The notes under the pieces were generated by a model. The model was not told where the DNA came from. It did not search any database and saw nothing but the letters and a program-made list of their open reading frames with translations. A DNA stretch of 64,000 nucleotides from Taklimakanibacter deserti (GTDB taxonomy: Bacteria > Pseudomonadota > Alphaproteobacteria > Rhizobiales > Aestuariivirgaceae), in assembly GCA_003574785.1 (NCBI GenBank), contig QORU01000002.1, positions 124,001 through 188,000 of the forward strand, written 5' to 3'. The first letter of the stretch is position 1. The number at the start of each line of letters is the position of its first letter. Positions 40,601-48,880 of the stretch are shown here, in pieces. Both the position numbers and the translations under genes were made by a program.

Positions 40601-40948
40601 CAGCGTGACGCCGATGAGATCTCCGTCGGCATCCACGGGCACTCTGACCTTTTCCCGAAAATACGTCTTGACTCCTTTCGCTCCCAGGATGAACAGCTCC
40701 CGATGCTGATCGCCGCCCACATGGATCTTGCGGGTCTGACTTTGCAGTTGGCTGTGCCTGACGTCGAGAACGCCATCGCCTCGCGGAATCTCATTCGCAA
40801 CGTAGAGACCGGCCTTGTCGTCAAACGGAACTGAGATCGCGTTCCTGCTACCAACGGATTGCAAGGTGACGGTTGCGTCCTTGACAATATCTCCCGTTGC
40901 ATTGCGCACCTCGACCTGAAACGATGAGTCACTCTTGTTGTACTGCAT
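37622..40948 (-). CDS. Large subtilisin-family (S8) serine protease
   Basis: Protease of 1108 residues. The ATG at 40948 is preceded by GGGAGGA at the right distance; no ordinary signal peptide is visible. Residues 1-120 look like a beta-sandwich (FQVEVRNATGDIVKDATVTL), residues about 190-265 like a propeptide (ELSFAPRTYVLRW), and the catalytic domain starts near 275. The triad is Asp311 (AVWDSGV), His357 (DDHGSGVAG) and Ser651 (GGTSSATP), with the oxyanion Asn in STGNQ. About 85 residues are inserted between the oxyanion Asn and the Ser (TTLTAASAVGATSLTVASVAGF). A beta-rich C-terminal half follows, including CARDB-like stretches (WVYARVRNNGTLAS). How it leaves the cell is unknown. Confidence 0.88.
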   Translation of the reverse strand: MQYNKSDSSFQVEVRNATGDIVKDATVTLQSVGSRNAISVPFDDKAGLYVANEIPRGDGVLDVRHSQLQSQTRKIHVGGDQHRELFILGAKGVKTYFREKVRVPVDADGDLIGVTLVRRARGARDAVIQLTARLGLQPEDVPPLAEKAGVQLFRSGGIDAFRALAQLSEHPLVEHAGAVVSMRQAGFTHLTREIVVQLREQKDIRPIAEEHGYEVVRELSFAPRTYVLRWNKPATLDILDSIAAIAARDDVEWAEPSLVVTPEVDAIIPTDPLWPGLWDRQLITVQDAWQHLQDAGLETFGDPDIILAVWDSGVQSVGGVPTNSDFSGTVSNGAPKVFATFDFDNMVANNDNPWDDHGSGVAGVSVALANNPSPIPGQAHGLAGSAPNVQIMTIAGRTPYIDLEVADQYIWMAGFDPQSPLAGFPAAPPARGADVITCSLTPGAGAPLSGTARATLDFVTTFGRGGKGTMCFFSTGNQNQNNVTARPYGAYEKCFGIAGTSFANDGVTEIRAPFSGWGQIALCSPTQDQSPTVHNPPTGFMPWSAAHQGDGNLISYVQSQTTLTAASAVGATSLTVASVAGFAVNAVIHVGPFGGLGSEPARITAVNAMTNQLTVQGFNNGFGGGLLNAHVVGDMVVTGPNNHRNNFGGTSSATPLCAGAAALVLSANPALTYIEARQILRDTAVKFDLANTDPVGQWLDANGNPSVGSGQPPVRSGWYGYGRVNAGAAVDAAIMFAGTRDLVLRDNLADTGAVASTGAFWNSPDIWCRRLDPAVDPSPLPPNYATAGPHEVPMRGQDNWVYARVRNNGTLASLDAWVRISVTHYPGMEFTYPASFQPINGPGDPVPFPMVPGTYFIAEAKITAVPPGGEQIINVRWPTALIPPADVATPSGPVHWHPCLLAEVTPHDGPPPTGNHVWDDNNLAQKNISIIGTDAGADFTVATVVGNEENKAEYVLVEINRGHLPREVELYLDLLDPILRRRIRESLSAGARERARLEEALADSSDRSVSALAGNLRPMPPKPQQQDWRFAWYKGREVVSLRARPRVQVPVYGGQGRLSTIVLGGVVGKSAKPGDYEIVLVQRQPSGKISGSATVALTIAKPSLDRMG

Positions 40949-40989
40949 CACGTCCTCCCAAGTTCTACGTTGAACTTCGAGTGTCTCGG

Positions 40990-41265
40990 CTAGGTAATTC
41001 GAGAAGGACACCCGGTGCCCAAAGCGCCCGCGGTTGCGTCAGTCCGACCAGGTGTTTCATTCGCAGGCCGGTCCAGTACGTCGACCCTAATGCCAGCCTG
41101 CTTGAGCAACGCGATTTTGCTCTTGCTCAAAACGGCGATGCCATGGTTCTTGCTTGGCAGCGTGTGGTCCGCACAAAGCAGGCCTTGCCCCTGACAGGGC
41201 CGGGTCACGTCCGCGGCACTGTCGTCAATTGGCAAAGCGCACCGAAAGAACTTTTTGCCACTCAT
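40990..41265 (-). CDS. Small unknown protein preceding the subtilase
   Basis: Possible 91-residue protein, family not recognised. Support: ATG at 41265 is preceded by GGAG at the right distance, the frame stays open on the protease strand, and it ends 41 bases before the protease start, which has its own ribosome site. Middle segment GIAVLSKSKIALLKQAGIRVDVLD resembles the alpha/beta pattern of protease propeptides or small inhibitors, while the tail (NETPGRTDATAGALGTGCPS) is Gly/Thr-rich. Codon use is less GC-biased at third positions than in the housekeeping genes. It could be a stand-alone chaperone, inhibitor or substrate of the protease. Confidence 0.55.
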   Translation of the reverse strand: MSGKKFFRCALPIDDSAADVTRPCQGQGLLCADHTLPSKNHGIAVLSKSKIALLKQAGIRVDVLDRPANETPGRTDATAGALGTGCPSRIT

Positions 41266-41569
41266 ACGCTACTCCGCGTATGCTCGTTTCTCAGGCACAG
41301 ACTTGCTTCAAACCCGTCAATCTTTCGAGCGGCAGCCGCGCGCAACGCTCTTGCGGACGATCAATCCCAACCTCAAGCCTTCTTTGCAACTCATCGAAGG
41401 CCGCTTACCTATCGTAAGTTACCCAGTAGCGGTGTTCAAGAACATTCTCCCGTGAGTAGCTCGACGAGAGTGTCGGAGCGTCCCCCGCTTTCATCCGATG
41501 CACAACGTGATGAACAAAATCATTGCTTTCACGCAACACATTGAAATTCATCTATTTATTTTTGATGAA
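41266..41569. other. AT-richer gene-free region between subtilase unit and island edge
   Basis: No credible gene is seen here; the short frames lack ribosome sites and recognisable products. Base composition is visibly more AT-rich than in the flanking housekeeping regions, especially at 41500-41569. It probably includes the promoter of the small protein and subtilase. Confidence 0.55.
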
Positions 41570-41601
41570 TGGTGGGCGGTGAGAGAGACTCGAACTCCCG
41601 A
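41570..41601 (-). pseudogene. tRNA-Val 3' fragment (probable attachment-site copy)
   Basis: These 32 bases match the last 30 bases of the intact tRNA-Val at 50337-50366, including the T-arm, acceptor strand and encoded CCA, with only a two-base AG duplication added. The 5' two thirds of the tRNA is absent. The two copies are direct repeats, and this copy lies on the 3' side of the intact gene, as expected after integration into a tRNA 3' end. Confidence 0.75.
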
Positions 41602-41637
41602 TTCCGCCCATCCGGAGGGTCGTGCTATTGGCCAGCC

Positions 41638-42165
41638 ATGGAACCCTGGTTCATTGCAACAGAAACCTTTGGCCCCGCCGATGGCGACAAATGGACCGGC
41701 TATGTGAAGTGGTCCGGTTTAGGCCAGCTCGATGAACTCATCTCGCTCGACACAATGCTGTGCCCGACACTGCTCCCCGAGATCAAGGATGACTATTGGC
41801 CTCACATCGTCAATGCGGACGGCTGTCTGCGTTTCTTCACCGACCTCTCCTTCCTGCGCCGGCAAGTCGCCGATATCGCCGACGGCCGCATTCTGTGCGT
41901 CTACAGGAACCCGGAGAGTCCACCCATCCTCCCTGCCGGATTGAGCGGCTTCAGCCTCGTCGGCTACGATCTTCTCGATGAATGGGCGAGCATCAGTGCG
42001 CTGTCGAATTGCGGCGGCTGGCCGGGCATCCTGGACAATTCGGAACTCTCACCCAACGGTCTCATCACGAGCCACACGCGGGCGCTGCAATTGCGCGACC
42101 TGCTGGCGCGCCAATTTCCGCAAGAGCCTCACGCTCAGTGCGATGTCTGGGCGATCTTTGTTTGA
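41638..42165 (+). CDS. Uncharacterised 175-residue protein
   Basis: Soluble protein, family not recognised by name. ATG at 41638 opens MEPWFIATETFGPADGDKW; the upstream frame would run through the tRNA fragment and is rejected. The sequence is aromatic- and Asp/Leu-rich with CLRFFTDLSFLRRQVADI, then SNCGGWPGILDN and a conserved-looking ending PQEPHAQCDVWAIF. A 39-base piece coding for the same ending recurs at 48982-49020. It lies just inside the island edge and ends 7 bases from the convergent lactonase gene. No ribosome site of good quality is visible. Confidence 0.6.
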   Translation: MEPWFIATETFGPADGDKWTGYVKWSGLGQLDELISLDTMLCPTLLPEIKDDYWPHIVNADGCLRFFTDLSFLRRQVADIADGRILCVYRNPESPPILPAGLSGFSLVGYDLLDEWASISALSNCGGWPGILDNSELSPNGLITSHTRALQLRDLLARQFPQEPHAQCDVWAIFV

Positions 42166-42172
42166 AATAAAG

Positions 42173-44128
42173 TCAGCCCTGCTTGAACGCGCGCACCACT
42201 GCGTAGGCGTCGAGCGACAGCGTCTGCCCTTCGACCGGCGTCAGCCTGTCGAGCAGATCCGCCTGTCGGGATGCCGCGACAAAGGATGATGCATCGAGCA
42301 GCGCGATGTTCGCGAAACCGTCGGGAAGGCGCACTTCCAGCACATTGGGCGAGGGATTGCAGAGCCACAGCTCCGTGCCTTTTTGCGTATCAGCCGCAAT
42401 TCCGCGTACCGCGCCGTCGATGGAGGATTGCAACAATCGGACCGGTCGGCCTTTGAGCTTCGCCAAACCTCTGACGACATGCCAGACAGGATAGAGCTCG
42501 CCTTTGCCCTCGAACCCGGGCTGCGGGAACGCAGTCGGTACGGACAGGACGCCGAACGGGCCGACCGCGCCGCCGAGGGCGATCGCCTCAGCACCGCCTT
42601 CAGCGAAGGCCGCGAAATAGCCGAGGTTCCAGGCCGCACCCATGATGCCGCGCTGGCGCGGATCGTTGAAGTTCACCGCCTGCCTGATATTGCGCGGGTT
42701 TGCGACAGCCGCTTCCCCATAGGGGTTGTCGCGCAGCCCGATCGCGGAGGGTCCCACGGAATAAGGCAGCCCCTTCGCGATGGCCGGCACGGTCCTGACG
42801 ATATGCGGCAGGCATTCGAGCGTGTCCATCAGCGAACGGTCGTCGCCGGCATGGAAGATCGCCGCTGTCGTGAATGTCACGAGGTCGATCGCCTCCGTCG
42901 GCGGACGCTTGCGGTTCAGTTCGGTGAAGAAGCTGAACATGCCGCCGCCGATGCGCGACCCAGGGAAGGCCCGGCGCGTCGCGGCATAGAGTTTCGCCGC
43001 ATCCGGCGCCGGCGGCCAGACGCTTCCGGGGAGCGTGCATTTGAGATCGGGCGCCGGCGATACAAGGACCGTCGTGAAGGGATGGTCCAGCCGCGCCGCG
43101 ACCTTGCCGAGGGCGTCGATTTCGGCTGATGCACCGTCATCGTCCAATTGTTCGACCACGGCTTCCAGCCAGGGCTCTGCCCCCATCGCGACGGCGGCCT
43201 GGACCTGCTTCGCCAGCGTTTCGGCATTATGGCCGCGCCTCGGATCGTGGTGGCAGATCACATGGGACAAGCCGAGCTGATGCAGCTTTTCGGCCTGTCT
43301 CAAGGCCGCGGCGGCATCCTCCGGCTGATGCCCCACACCCAGCGGCGGCACGGCACCCTTGGCTTCCGCAAGGCTCAGCACGGCGCTGCTGGCGCCCTGG
43401 CGGCGGGCCCCCTTGGAAGCACCTGTGATCGTCAGTGTAATTTTCTGGTCGACGCCCTCGCCCGGCGCGATCCGGTAAGGCCATGGCAGGGCCAGCGGCC
43501 GGACATAGGTCTTGTAGGACGCGTCGGTCCAGTTCCGCTGGTCCTCCATCTCGAAGGCATCTCCTTCCATGCGGCAAGTGACCGCCTGCCCGCCGGCCGA
43601 GACATACGAGATCTCGCGCAGGTCCATCATCGGCTGTACAGGATCGATCTCGACCGGGAAACGCGTCTCGATCCTTTCGCCGGTGGTATGGGTGATCGTC
43701 GCCGCGGCTCCGCTGACGCCGGTGATCGGGTGCAGGACGACGAAGCCGGTCCGATTGGTCAAAAAGCCGGTTTGCGTCTTGCCGCGGCCTGAATAGGTCA
43801 GCACGCCCGACGCCAAGCCTTCTATCGCTACCTCGTAGTCGAAGGTCTCGTCTTTGCTCGCAACACCCGCGCGATAGCCTATCGCGAAACGGCTCTCGTC
43901 TTCCTCAACGACGAGATCGGAAATGTCGGGGATGAGCGTGGCCCAGTCCTTGTCGCGCACCACAAATGAAATGGCGCGGATCACTTCCTCGCCATGCATG
44001 CGGATGTCGCGCAGATTGGCGCCGTCGAAGAGGACGCTGAGCGGCCCGGCCCGGAGCAGCCGCTCTTTCGCGGGCGCTTCCTCGGTGCCGTAGAGACGGA
44101 CGGCGCGGGATGGTTCGGATCGTGTCAT
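42173..44128 (-). CDS. apnL: Probable D-apionate lactonase
   Basis: Protein of 651 residues with three parts: a beta-rich N-terminal domain (about 1-240), a TIM-barrel-like centre (about 250-530) and a small beta C-terminal domain. The opening (RLYGTEEAPAKERLLRAGPLSVLFDGANLRDIRMHGEEVIRAISFVVRD) matches my memory of ApnL, which hydrolyses D-apionolactone to D-apionate in apiose catabolism. Barrel motifs such as GGGMFSFFTELNRKRPP and YSVGPSAIGLRDNPYG fit a glycosidase-related fold. It is the last gene of a regulator-transporter unit, consistent with sugar catabolism. Other apiose enzymes are absent, so the assignment needs a profile search. Confidence 0.65.
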   Translation of the reverse strand: MTRSEPSRAVRLYGTEEAPAKERLLRAGPLSVLFDGANLRDIRMHGEEVIRAISFVVRDKDWATLIPDISDLVVEEDESRFAIGYRAGVASKDETFDYEVAIEGLASGVLTYSGRGKTQTGFLTNRTGFVVLHPITGVSGAAATITHTTGERIETRFPVEIDPVQPMMDLREISYVSAGGQAVTCRMEGDAFEMEDQRNWTDASYKTYVRPLALPWPYRIAPGEGVDQKITLTITGASKGARRQGASSAVLSLAEAKGAVPPLGVGHQPEDAAAALRQAEKLHQLGLSHVICHHDPRRGHNAETLAKQVQAAVAMGAEPWLEAVVEQLDDDGASAEIDALGKVAARLDHPFTTVLVSPAPDLKCTLPGSVWPPAPDAAKLYAATRRAFPGSRIGGGMFSFFTELNRKRPPTEAIDLVTFTTAAIFHAGDDRSLMDTLECLPHIVRTVPAIAKGLPYSVGPSAIGLRDNPYGEAAVANPRNIRQAVNFNDPRQRGIMGAAWNLGYFAAFAEGGAEAIALGGAVGPFGVLSVPTAFPQPGFEGKGELYPVWHVVRGLAKLKGRPVRLLQSSIDGAVRGIAADTQKGTELWLCNPSPNVLEVRLPDGFANIALLDASSFVAASRQADLLDRLTPVEGQTLSLDAYAVVRAFKQG

Positions 44129-44145
44129 GGCGTTGTCCCAGGCTT

Positions 44146-45111
44146 TCAGATGCGCCGCGATTTCCAGGTGATAAGGCGTTCGGCCAGCAGTGCCAGGATG
44201 ATGATGGCGCCAATCGCGGTGCCTTGCCAGAAGGGCGAAACGCCGAGCAGGTTGAGTCCGTTGCGGATCATCACCATGATCAGCACACCCATCAGCGTAC
44301 CGAATATCGAACCGCGCCCGCCGAAAAGGCTGGCGCCGCCGATCACCACGGCCGCGATGGCATCGAGCTCCAGCTGGCTGCCGCCGATAGGATCGGCCGA
44401 CATGATCTGCGCCAGCGAGAACGTCATCGCGGTTGCCGCAAGGGCGCCCGACACGACATAAGGCAGGATGGAATAGAACGTGGTGCTGAGGCCCGCCGCC
44501 CGGGCGGCTTCGATGTTCGATCCGACCGCGTATATCGTGCGCCCGCCCTTCGAGTAGGTCAGCCAGGCCCAGGTGGCGATATAGAGCGCGATCAGGAAAA
44601 TGACGTTGGTCGGAATTCCCAGGACCGTCGTGTAGACGATGTCCTGAAGACCCATCGGCAGGCCCGAGATCGACCTCTGCCCTGACACGATATAAGCGAG
44701 GCTGCGCCCCATGGCCATGACACCCAGCGTCACCACGAAAGGCGCCAGTCCAAAGATGGCAATGAGCACGCCCGAGAAAAGCCCGATCAGCGCGCCACAG
44801 CCCACCGCGATCACGATCGCCACCGGAATGGGAAGCTCCTTCAGCAGCAGCGCCAGGACAATGCCGCTGAGGCCCGCGACGGAGCCGACTGAAAGGTCTA
44901 TGCCGCCGGTCAGGATCACCAGCGTCATCCCCACCGCAATGATGCCGAGCACCACCGACTGATCGAGAATGTTGAACATGTTCCGTTCGGTGAAAAAGTG
45001 CGGCGAGATGATCGACAGTATCAGCGCCAGCACGACGGCGAGCACCAGCATTCGGAATTCCAGCGTGTTGGCGAACCTGGGTAGCGCAAATGACCGGCCG
45101 GGTTCGCTCAT
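44146..45111 (-). CDS. Sugar ABC transporter permease (RbsC-like)
   Basis: Inner-membrane permease of 321 residues of the ribose/xylose (carbohydrate uptake type 2) family, with about nine helices. Diagnostic pieces are GMTLVILTGGIDLSVGSVAGLSGIV near the front and AVVIGGASLFGGRGSIFGTLMGVLIMVMIRNGLNLLGV near the end. Its ATG overlaps the ATPase stop by 4 bases, so the two are coupled, and the lactonase gene starts 17 bases after it. Confidence 0.93.
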   Translation of the reverse strand: MSEPGRSFALPRFANTLEFRMLVLAVVLALILSIISPHFFTERNMFNILDQSVVLGIIAVGMTLVILTGGIDLSVGSVAGLSGIVLALLLKELPIPVAIVIAVGCGALIGLFSGVLIAIFGLAPFVVTLGVMAMGRSLAYIVSGQRSISGLPMGLQDIVYTTVLGIPTNVIFLIALYIATWAWLTYSKGGRTIYAVGSNIEAARAAGLSTTFYSILPYVVSGALAATAMTFSLAQIMSADPIGGSQLELDAIAAVVIGGASLFGGRGSIFGTLMGVLIMVMIRNGLNLLGVSPFWQGTAIGAIIILALLAERLITWKSRRI

Positions 45112-47012
45112 GCGTGGATCTCTTCGTCTTGACGTGATGTGATCAGGCCGGCCATCCGGTCGGCCAGGGATTCATGGTCGGGCAGCTTCGCGCCGGGAGG
45201 CAGGCTGAGACCTATCCAGCCCAGATCGTGGCCCCGGCGGTTGGACATTCGCGTGAGCAGAGTGGACCGGCCGTCCTTTTCGGTCACCACGCCGGGCTTG
45301 CGCTCTTCCAGGGCAGCCGGGATCGCCGTCTCTTGCGCGAAATAGACATGTCCCGCCGCGAAGCCCGTAGGAACGCCTCCCTTTCCCTCGGCAACGGCGA
45401 GGCAGACGAACTGGTCGCCGTCGATCAGGCCCCAGAACGCCGTGCCGCCGTGACGGGCGACGAGGTCCCGCAGGAAAACGGCGTTGCGTTCCGCCGAGCT
45501 GCGCGGGGCGGCGAGGAGCGTGAGGCTCTCTTCATTGAGGCGCGAGGCGGGAAGGTCGGCGATCGTGTAGCCGTCGCTCATCACCACGACGCGCTCGCAG
45601 ATGCCGAGCAGCTCTTCGAAATCGGACGAGATGACCACCACCGCGATGCCCTTTTCGGCGACTTCGCGCAGCAGTTCGTAGATCACCTGCCGCGTGCCGA
45701 TGTCGACCCCTTTGGTCGGCTCATCGAGGATGAGCACTTCCGGCTCGATAAGCAGCCAGCGCGCGATGATGACCTTCTGTTGCATGCCCCCCGAGAAATG
45801 AAGAAGATTCGCATCCATGCGATCGGCGGGAAGCCCGAGCCTCGCCATCAGCTCGCCGGCCTGCTTGCGGCGCAGGGAGTGGCCGCGGCCCAGTCCCCGG
45901 TGCTTGCCCATTTGCGCCAGGAACAGGTTCTCGCCGACGGTCATGTCGGGCACGATGTTCTGAGCCCGCCGGTCTTCGGCGACCATGCCCATGCCGGCGC
46001 GGATCGCGGCGATGGGGCTCTTCGGGTGGATTTCCTTGCCGGCGACGAAGACCTGCCCACCGGCGCGAGGGCGCAGCCCGAAGATCGCTTCGGCGCTTTC
46101 CGAGCGCCCTGCTCCCACAAGGCCGCCGAGGCCGAGAATTTCGCCTTTGCGCACCGAGAACGAGACATCGCGCACGGCCGGCGGCGCGCTGAGCCTGACG
46201 ACATCGAGCACGACCGGCCGCTCGCCTGCAGCCTTTGTCGAGGGCGCCTTGCGATAGACGTTGCCGATGTCGCGCCCGACCATGTGCCGGATGATATCGT
46301 TCTGGGAAAGACCCGCCGTCGGCACACCTTCCGCCACAGTCCTGCCCTCCCGCAGGATCGTCACGCGGTCGGTGATGGCAAACACTTCCTCGAGCCTGTG
46401 GGACACGAAGGCGAGCGCCTTCCCGCTGTCTTTCAACCGCGTCATGATGTCGAACAGACGGTCGACCTCGGTCGGCGACAATGAGGCGGTCGGTTCGTCG
46501 AAGATCACGAGCTCGGCGTTGAGCGCCAGCGCCTTGGCGATTTCGACGAGCTGGCGCTGCGCGGCCGAAAGCCGGCGCACCTCCATGTCGAGCGGCAAGG
46601 CGTGATCGTGGCCGAGCTCGGACAGGATCGCCTGTGCCCGCTGGCGCAACTGCGCGAAGGAGAGTCGTCCCGGCATCGCATATCTGGGCAGGAAGATGTT
46701 TTCCAGGACGCTCATATCGGGGGCCAGGCTCGTCTCCTGAGCGACCAGCGCGATCCCGGCGCGCAGCGCGTCGCGGGCGGAACCGACGGCCAGCGGAGCA
46801 TCCTTGAACAGGATTTCTCCCGAGGTCGGTGAAAGATGTCCGCAGACGATCCGCGACAGGGTCGACTTGCCGGCGCCGTTCGCGCCGAGCAGCCCGCAAA
46901 TCTCATGTCGTCGGAGCGCCATCGTCGCATCCCTGAGCGCATAGGCGCTGCCGAAGATGCGCGTCACATTCCGGGCGACAAGCAGAGGCTCGCGGGTCTT
47001 GCTGTCGGTCAT
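45108..47012 (-). CDS. Sugar ABC transporter ATPase (RbsA-like) with extra C-terminal domain
   Basis: Tandem ATPase of the RbsA/XylG type. The first cassette has GANGAGKSTL and LSAAQRQLVEIAKAL; the second has the usual degenerate P-loop GLVGAGRSESAEAIFG and FSGGMQQKVIIARWLL. The protein is 634 residues whereas the family is about 500: after residue 500 there is an added domain of about 130 residues (AERNAVFLRDLVARHGGTAFWGLIDGD, GWIGLSLPPGAKLPDHESLADRMAG) that might be a GAF-like or regulatory fold. The ATG at 47012 lacks a strong ribosome site; a GTG at 47030 is an alternative. Member of the regulator-SBP-ATPase-permease-lactonase unit. Confidence 0.9.
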   Translation of the reverse strand: MTDSKTREPLLVARNVTRIFGSAYALRDATMALRRHEICGLLGANGAGKSTLSRIVCGHLSPTSGEILFKDAPLAVGSARDALRAGIALVAQETSLAPDMSVLENIFLPRYAMPGRLSFAQLRQRAQAILSELGHDHALPLDMEVRRLSAAQRQLVEIAKALALNAELVIFDEPTASLSPTEVDRLFDIMTRLKDSGKALAFVSHRLEEVFAITDRVTILREGRTVAEGVPTAGLSQNDIIRHMVGRDIGNVYRKAPSTKAAGERPVVLDVVRLSAPPAVRDVSFSVRKGEILGLGGLVGAGRSESAEAIFGLRPRAGGQVFVAGKEIHPKSPIAAIRAGMGMVAEDRRAQNIVPDMTVGENLFLAQMGKHRGLGRGHSLRRKQAGELMARLGLPADRMDANLLHFSGGMQQKVIIARWLLIEPEVLILDEPTKGVDIGTRQVIYELLREVAEKGIAVVVISSDFEELLGICERVVVMSDGYTIADLPASRLNEESLTLLAAPRSSAERNAVFLRDLVARHGGTAFWGLIDGDQFVCLAVAEGKGGVPTGFAAGHVYFAQETAIPAALEERKPGVVTEKDGRSTLLTRMSNRRGHDLGWIGLSLPPGAKLPDHESLADRMAGLITSRQDEEIHA

Positions 47013-47087
47013 CGGCGGGAGAATTACCACAAGAAAGGTCCGGGGACTGCCGTCCCCGGACGGGTTTCGGTCACAAGCGTACCGCCA

Positions 47088-48071
47088 TTACATCTCGTTG
47101 GCGAACACCGTTTCCTTGATGACCGGCAGTTCCTGCTCGATGTTCTTGCTGGTCACGATCTTGATCGGCACGAGGACCTCCTTCTCGGGGGTCTTGCCCT
47201 CCAGATGGGCGAGCATCGCGCGCGCCGACTCCTGACCCATCAGATAGGGTTGCTGCATGCCGGAAACGATCAGGTCGCCCGACTGCAGCAGCGGCACGAA
47301 TTCCGGCACGCCGTCGAACCCCGCCACCAGCACTTCGCCGGTGAGACGAGCCGACTTGATCGCCTGCAGGGCGCCGAGCGTCGGTCCGTCCGTCTGCACG
47401 AACAGGCCCTTCATATCCGGATTAGCGGTCGTCATGTCCTGGGTGAACTTGAACGTCTCGTCGGCGGTGTAGGTCTGCATCTGCTGGAGGCCCGCTTCCT
47501 TGGCGATGCCGGCCGCCGTCATCGCATCCTTGAAGCCCTTGGTGCGGGCCTGGCCGTTGAGCCGGGCCTGGCTGATGCCGACGATGCCGACGCTGCCGTC
47601 CTGCTTCCCGGCGGCCTTCATGGCTTCGGCCAGGGCTTTGCCGACGCCGTTGGCGCCTTGATAGTTGTCAGAGATGATGAACGAGACATAGTCGCCGCCG
47701 TCGGTGCCGATGTCGGCGATGACCACCGGGATTTTCGCCTGCTTGGCGAGATCGAGCACCGCCGGAGCGGTCGAGCTGTCGGTGGGCGAAATGATGATGC
47801 CGGCCACGCCGCGGGCGATCGCGTCCTTGGCGTTCTTGAGCTGGGTCTGGGCATTGTTGCCGGAATCCAGCGCCTGATAGGTGTAGCCGCCGGCGGTCGC
47901 GACATTCTCGATGCCTTTGGAGAGGTACCGCCAGAAGGCGAGGTCAAGGCCGGGGGTCAGATAGACCAGTTCCTTGGATTGCGCGAGCGCGGTGGTCGCC
48001 GTGCCGGCGATGCCGGTCAGCGCGGCAACGCCCGCGAGGGCAGTGGTGGCAAAAAGGCGTCTTGTCAGCAT
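47088..48071 (-). CDS. Sugar ABC transporter substrate-binding protein (RbsB-like)
   Basis: Periplasmic binding protein of 327 residues. ATG at 48071 has GGGAGGA before it and gives a signal peptide (LTRRLFATTALAGVAALTGIAGTATTALAQ). The mature part starts KELVYLTPGLDLAFWRYLSKGIE and shows the type I periplasmic fold of ribose/xylose binders (GVAGIIISPTDSSTAPAVLDLAKQAKIPVVIADIG, then GFDGVPEFVPLLQSGDLIVSGMQQP). The ligand is probably a pentose-like sugar; apiose is suggested by the downstream lactonase. It starts 44 bases after the regulator. Confidence 0.92.
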   Translation of the reverse strand: MLTRRLFATTALAGVAALTGIAGTATTALAQSKELVYLTPGLDLAFWRYLSKGIENVATAGGYTYQALDSGNNAQTQLKNAKDAIARGVAGIIISPTDSSTAPAVLDLAKQAKIPVVIADIGTDGGDYVSFIISDNYQGANGVGKALAEAMKAAGKQDGSVGIVGISQARLNGQARTKGFKDAMTAAGIAKEAGLQQMQTYTADETFKFTQDMTTANPDMKGLFVQTDGPTLGALQAIKSARLTGEVLVAGFDGVPEFVPLLQSGDLIVSGMQQPYLMGQESARAMLAHLEGKTPEKEVLVPIKIVTSKNIEQELPVIKETVFANEM

Positions 48072-48115
48072 GGAAATCCTCCCTGTTGTGCTGAATGGTT
48101 GTCCGCAATGCGCCC

Positions 48116-48862
48116 TCATCGCTTCCGGGCGGACTGCGTCAAGAGTTGTTGGGTCGTCGTGTAGATGCGTGTTTCGTGGATGGCGAAGGCCTTCGCGGCC
48201 GCTTCGGGATCGCCGGCCTCGAGCCCGGCAAGGATGGCGCGATGGTCGGCGATGCTCGTCGCGATGCTCGCGGGCTGGGCCACCGCGCGTCTTCGGTGGT
48301 CGAGAAGATACGAATAGAGATCGGCGGCCATATCCGCCAGCGCGGCATTGCCGCCGGCTCGATAGATGGCGGTGTGGAACTCGCGGTCGCAGATGAGGAA
48401 GCGGACCGGATCGTTGCTGGCAGCCTCCTGCGCCGCGATAGACTTGCGCAAGGTGTCGAGGGTCGCCGGCTCGATCCTTACGGCAGCGGCCCGCGCAACC
48501 TGATCCTCGATCAAGAGCCGCGCCTCGTGGACATCATCGAGGCTGTAGCCGGAGATGTCACGGAAGCGCGCCGACTGGACCGCGAGGTCCCCGACTTCGG
48601 TGGAGGCCACGACGGTGCGCGTGCCCTGGGCAACCGAAAGAATACCCTTGGTGGAAAGAATCAGGATCGCGCCCCGCACCGTTTCGCGGCTTACCGACAA
48701 GGCTGCCGCGAGCTCGCGCTCGCTGGGCATCGGATCGCCGACATCGAGAACGCCGGTCGCAATGAATGTCGCGATCTTCTGGACGACGAAGTCCTTCATG
48801 GACTGTTTCGGCACGCCGTTCAGCGCGCTTGCTTCGTCCGTCAGAATAGCCCGTAAATCCAT
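48116..48862 (-). CDS. GntR-family regulator with FCD domain
   Basis: Transcription regulator of 248 residues. The winged helix-turn-helix reads PMPSERELAAALSVSRETVRGAILILSTKGILSV (about 45-80), and the FCD ligand domain follows, with the metal-binding Asp/His set in DVHEARLLIEDQ, DREFHTAIYRAGGN and SIADHRAIL. FadR-subfamily proteins usually repress sugar-acid or amino-acid catabolic genes. As first gene of the unit, with a palindrome 19-51 bases upstream of its start, it is likely autoregulated and likely controls the transporter and lactonase. Confidence 0.93.
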   Translation of the reverse strand: MDLRAILTDEASALNGVPKQSMKDFVVQKIATFIATGVLDVGDPMPSERELAAALSVSRETVRGAILILSTKGILSVAQGTRTVVASTEVGDLAVQSARFRDISGYSLDDVHEARLLIEDQVARAAAVRIEPATLDTLRKSIAAQEAASNDPVRFLICDREFHTAIYRAGGNAALADMAADLYSYLLDHRRRAVAQPASIATSIADHRAILAGLEAGDPEAAAKAFAIHETRIYTTTQQLLTQSARKR

Positions 48863-48880
48863 TGTCCCGCCTGCGTTACA

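Noticed and set aside
41602..41640. Complete tRNA upstream of the T-arm fragment
   Set aside because: The bases before the fragment do not form an acceptor, D-arm or anticodon stem; only the 3' third is tRNA-like.
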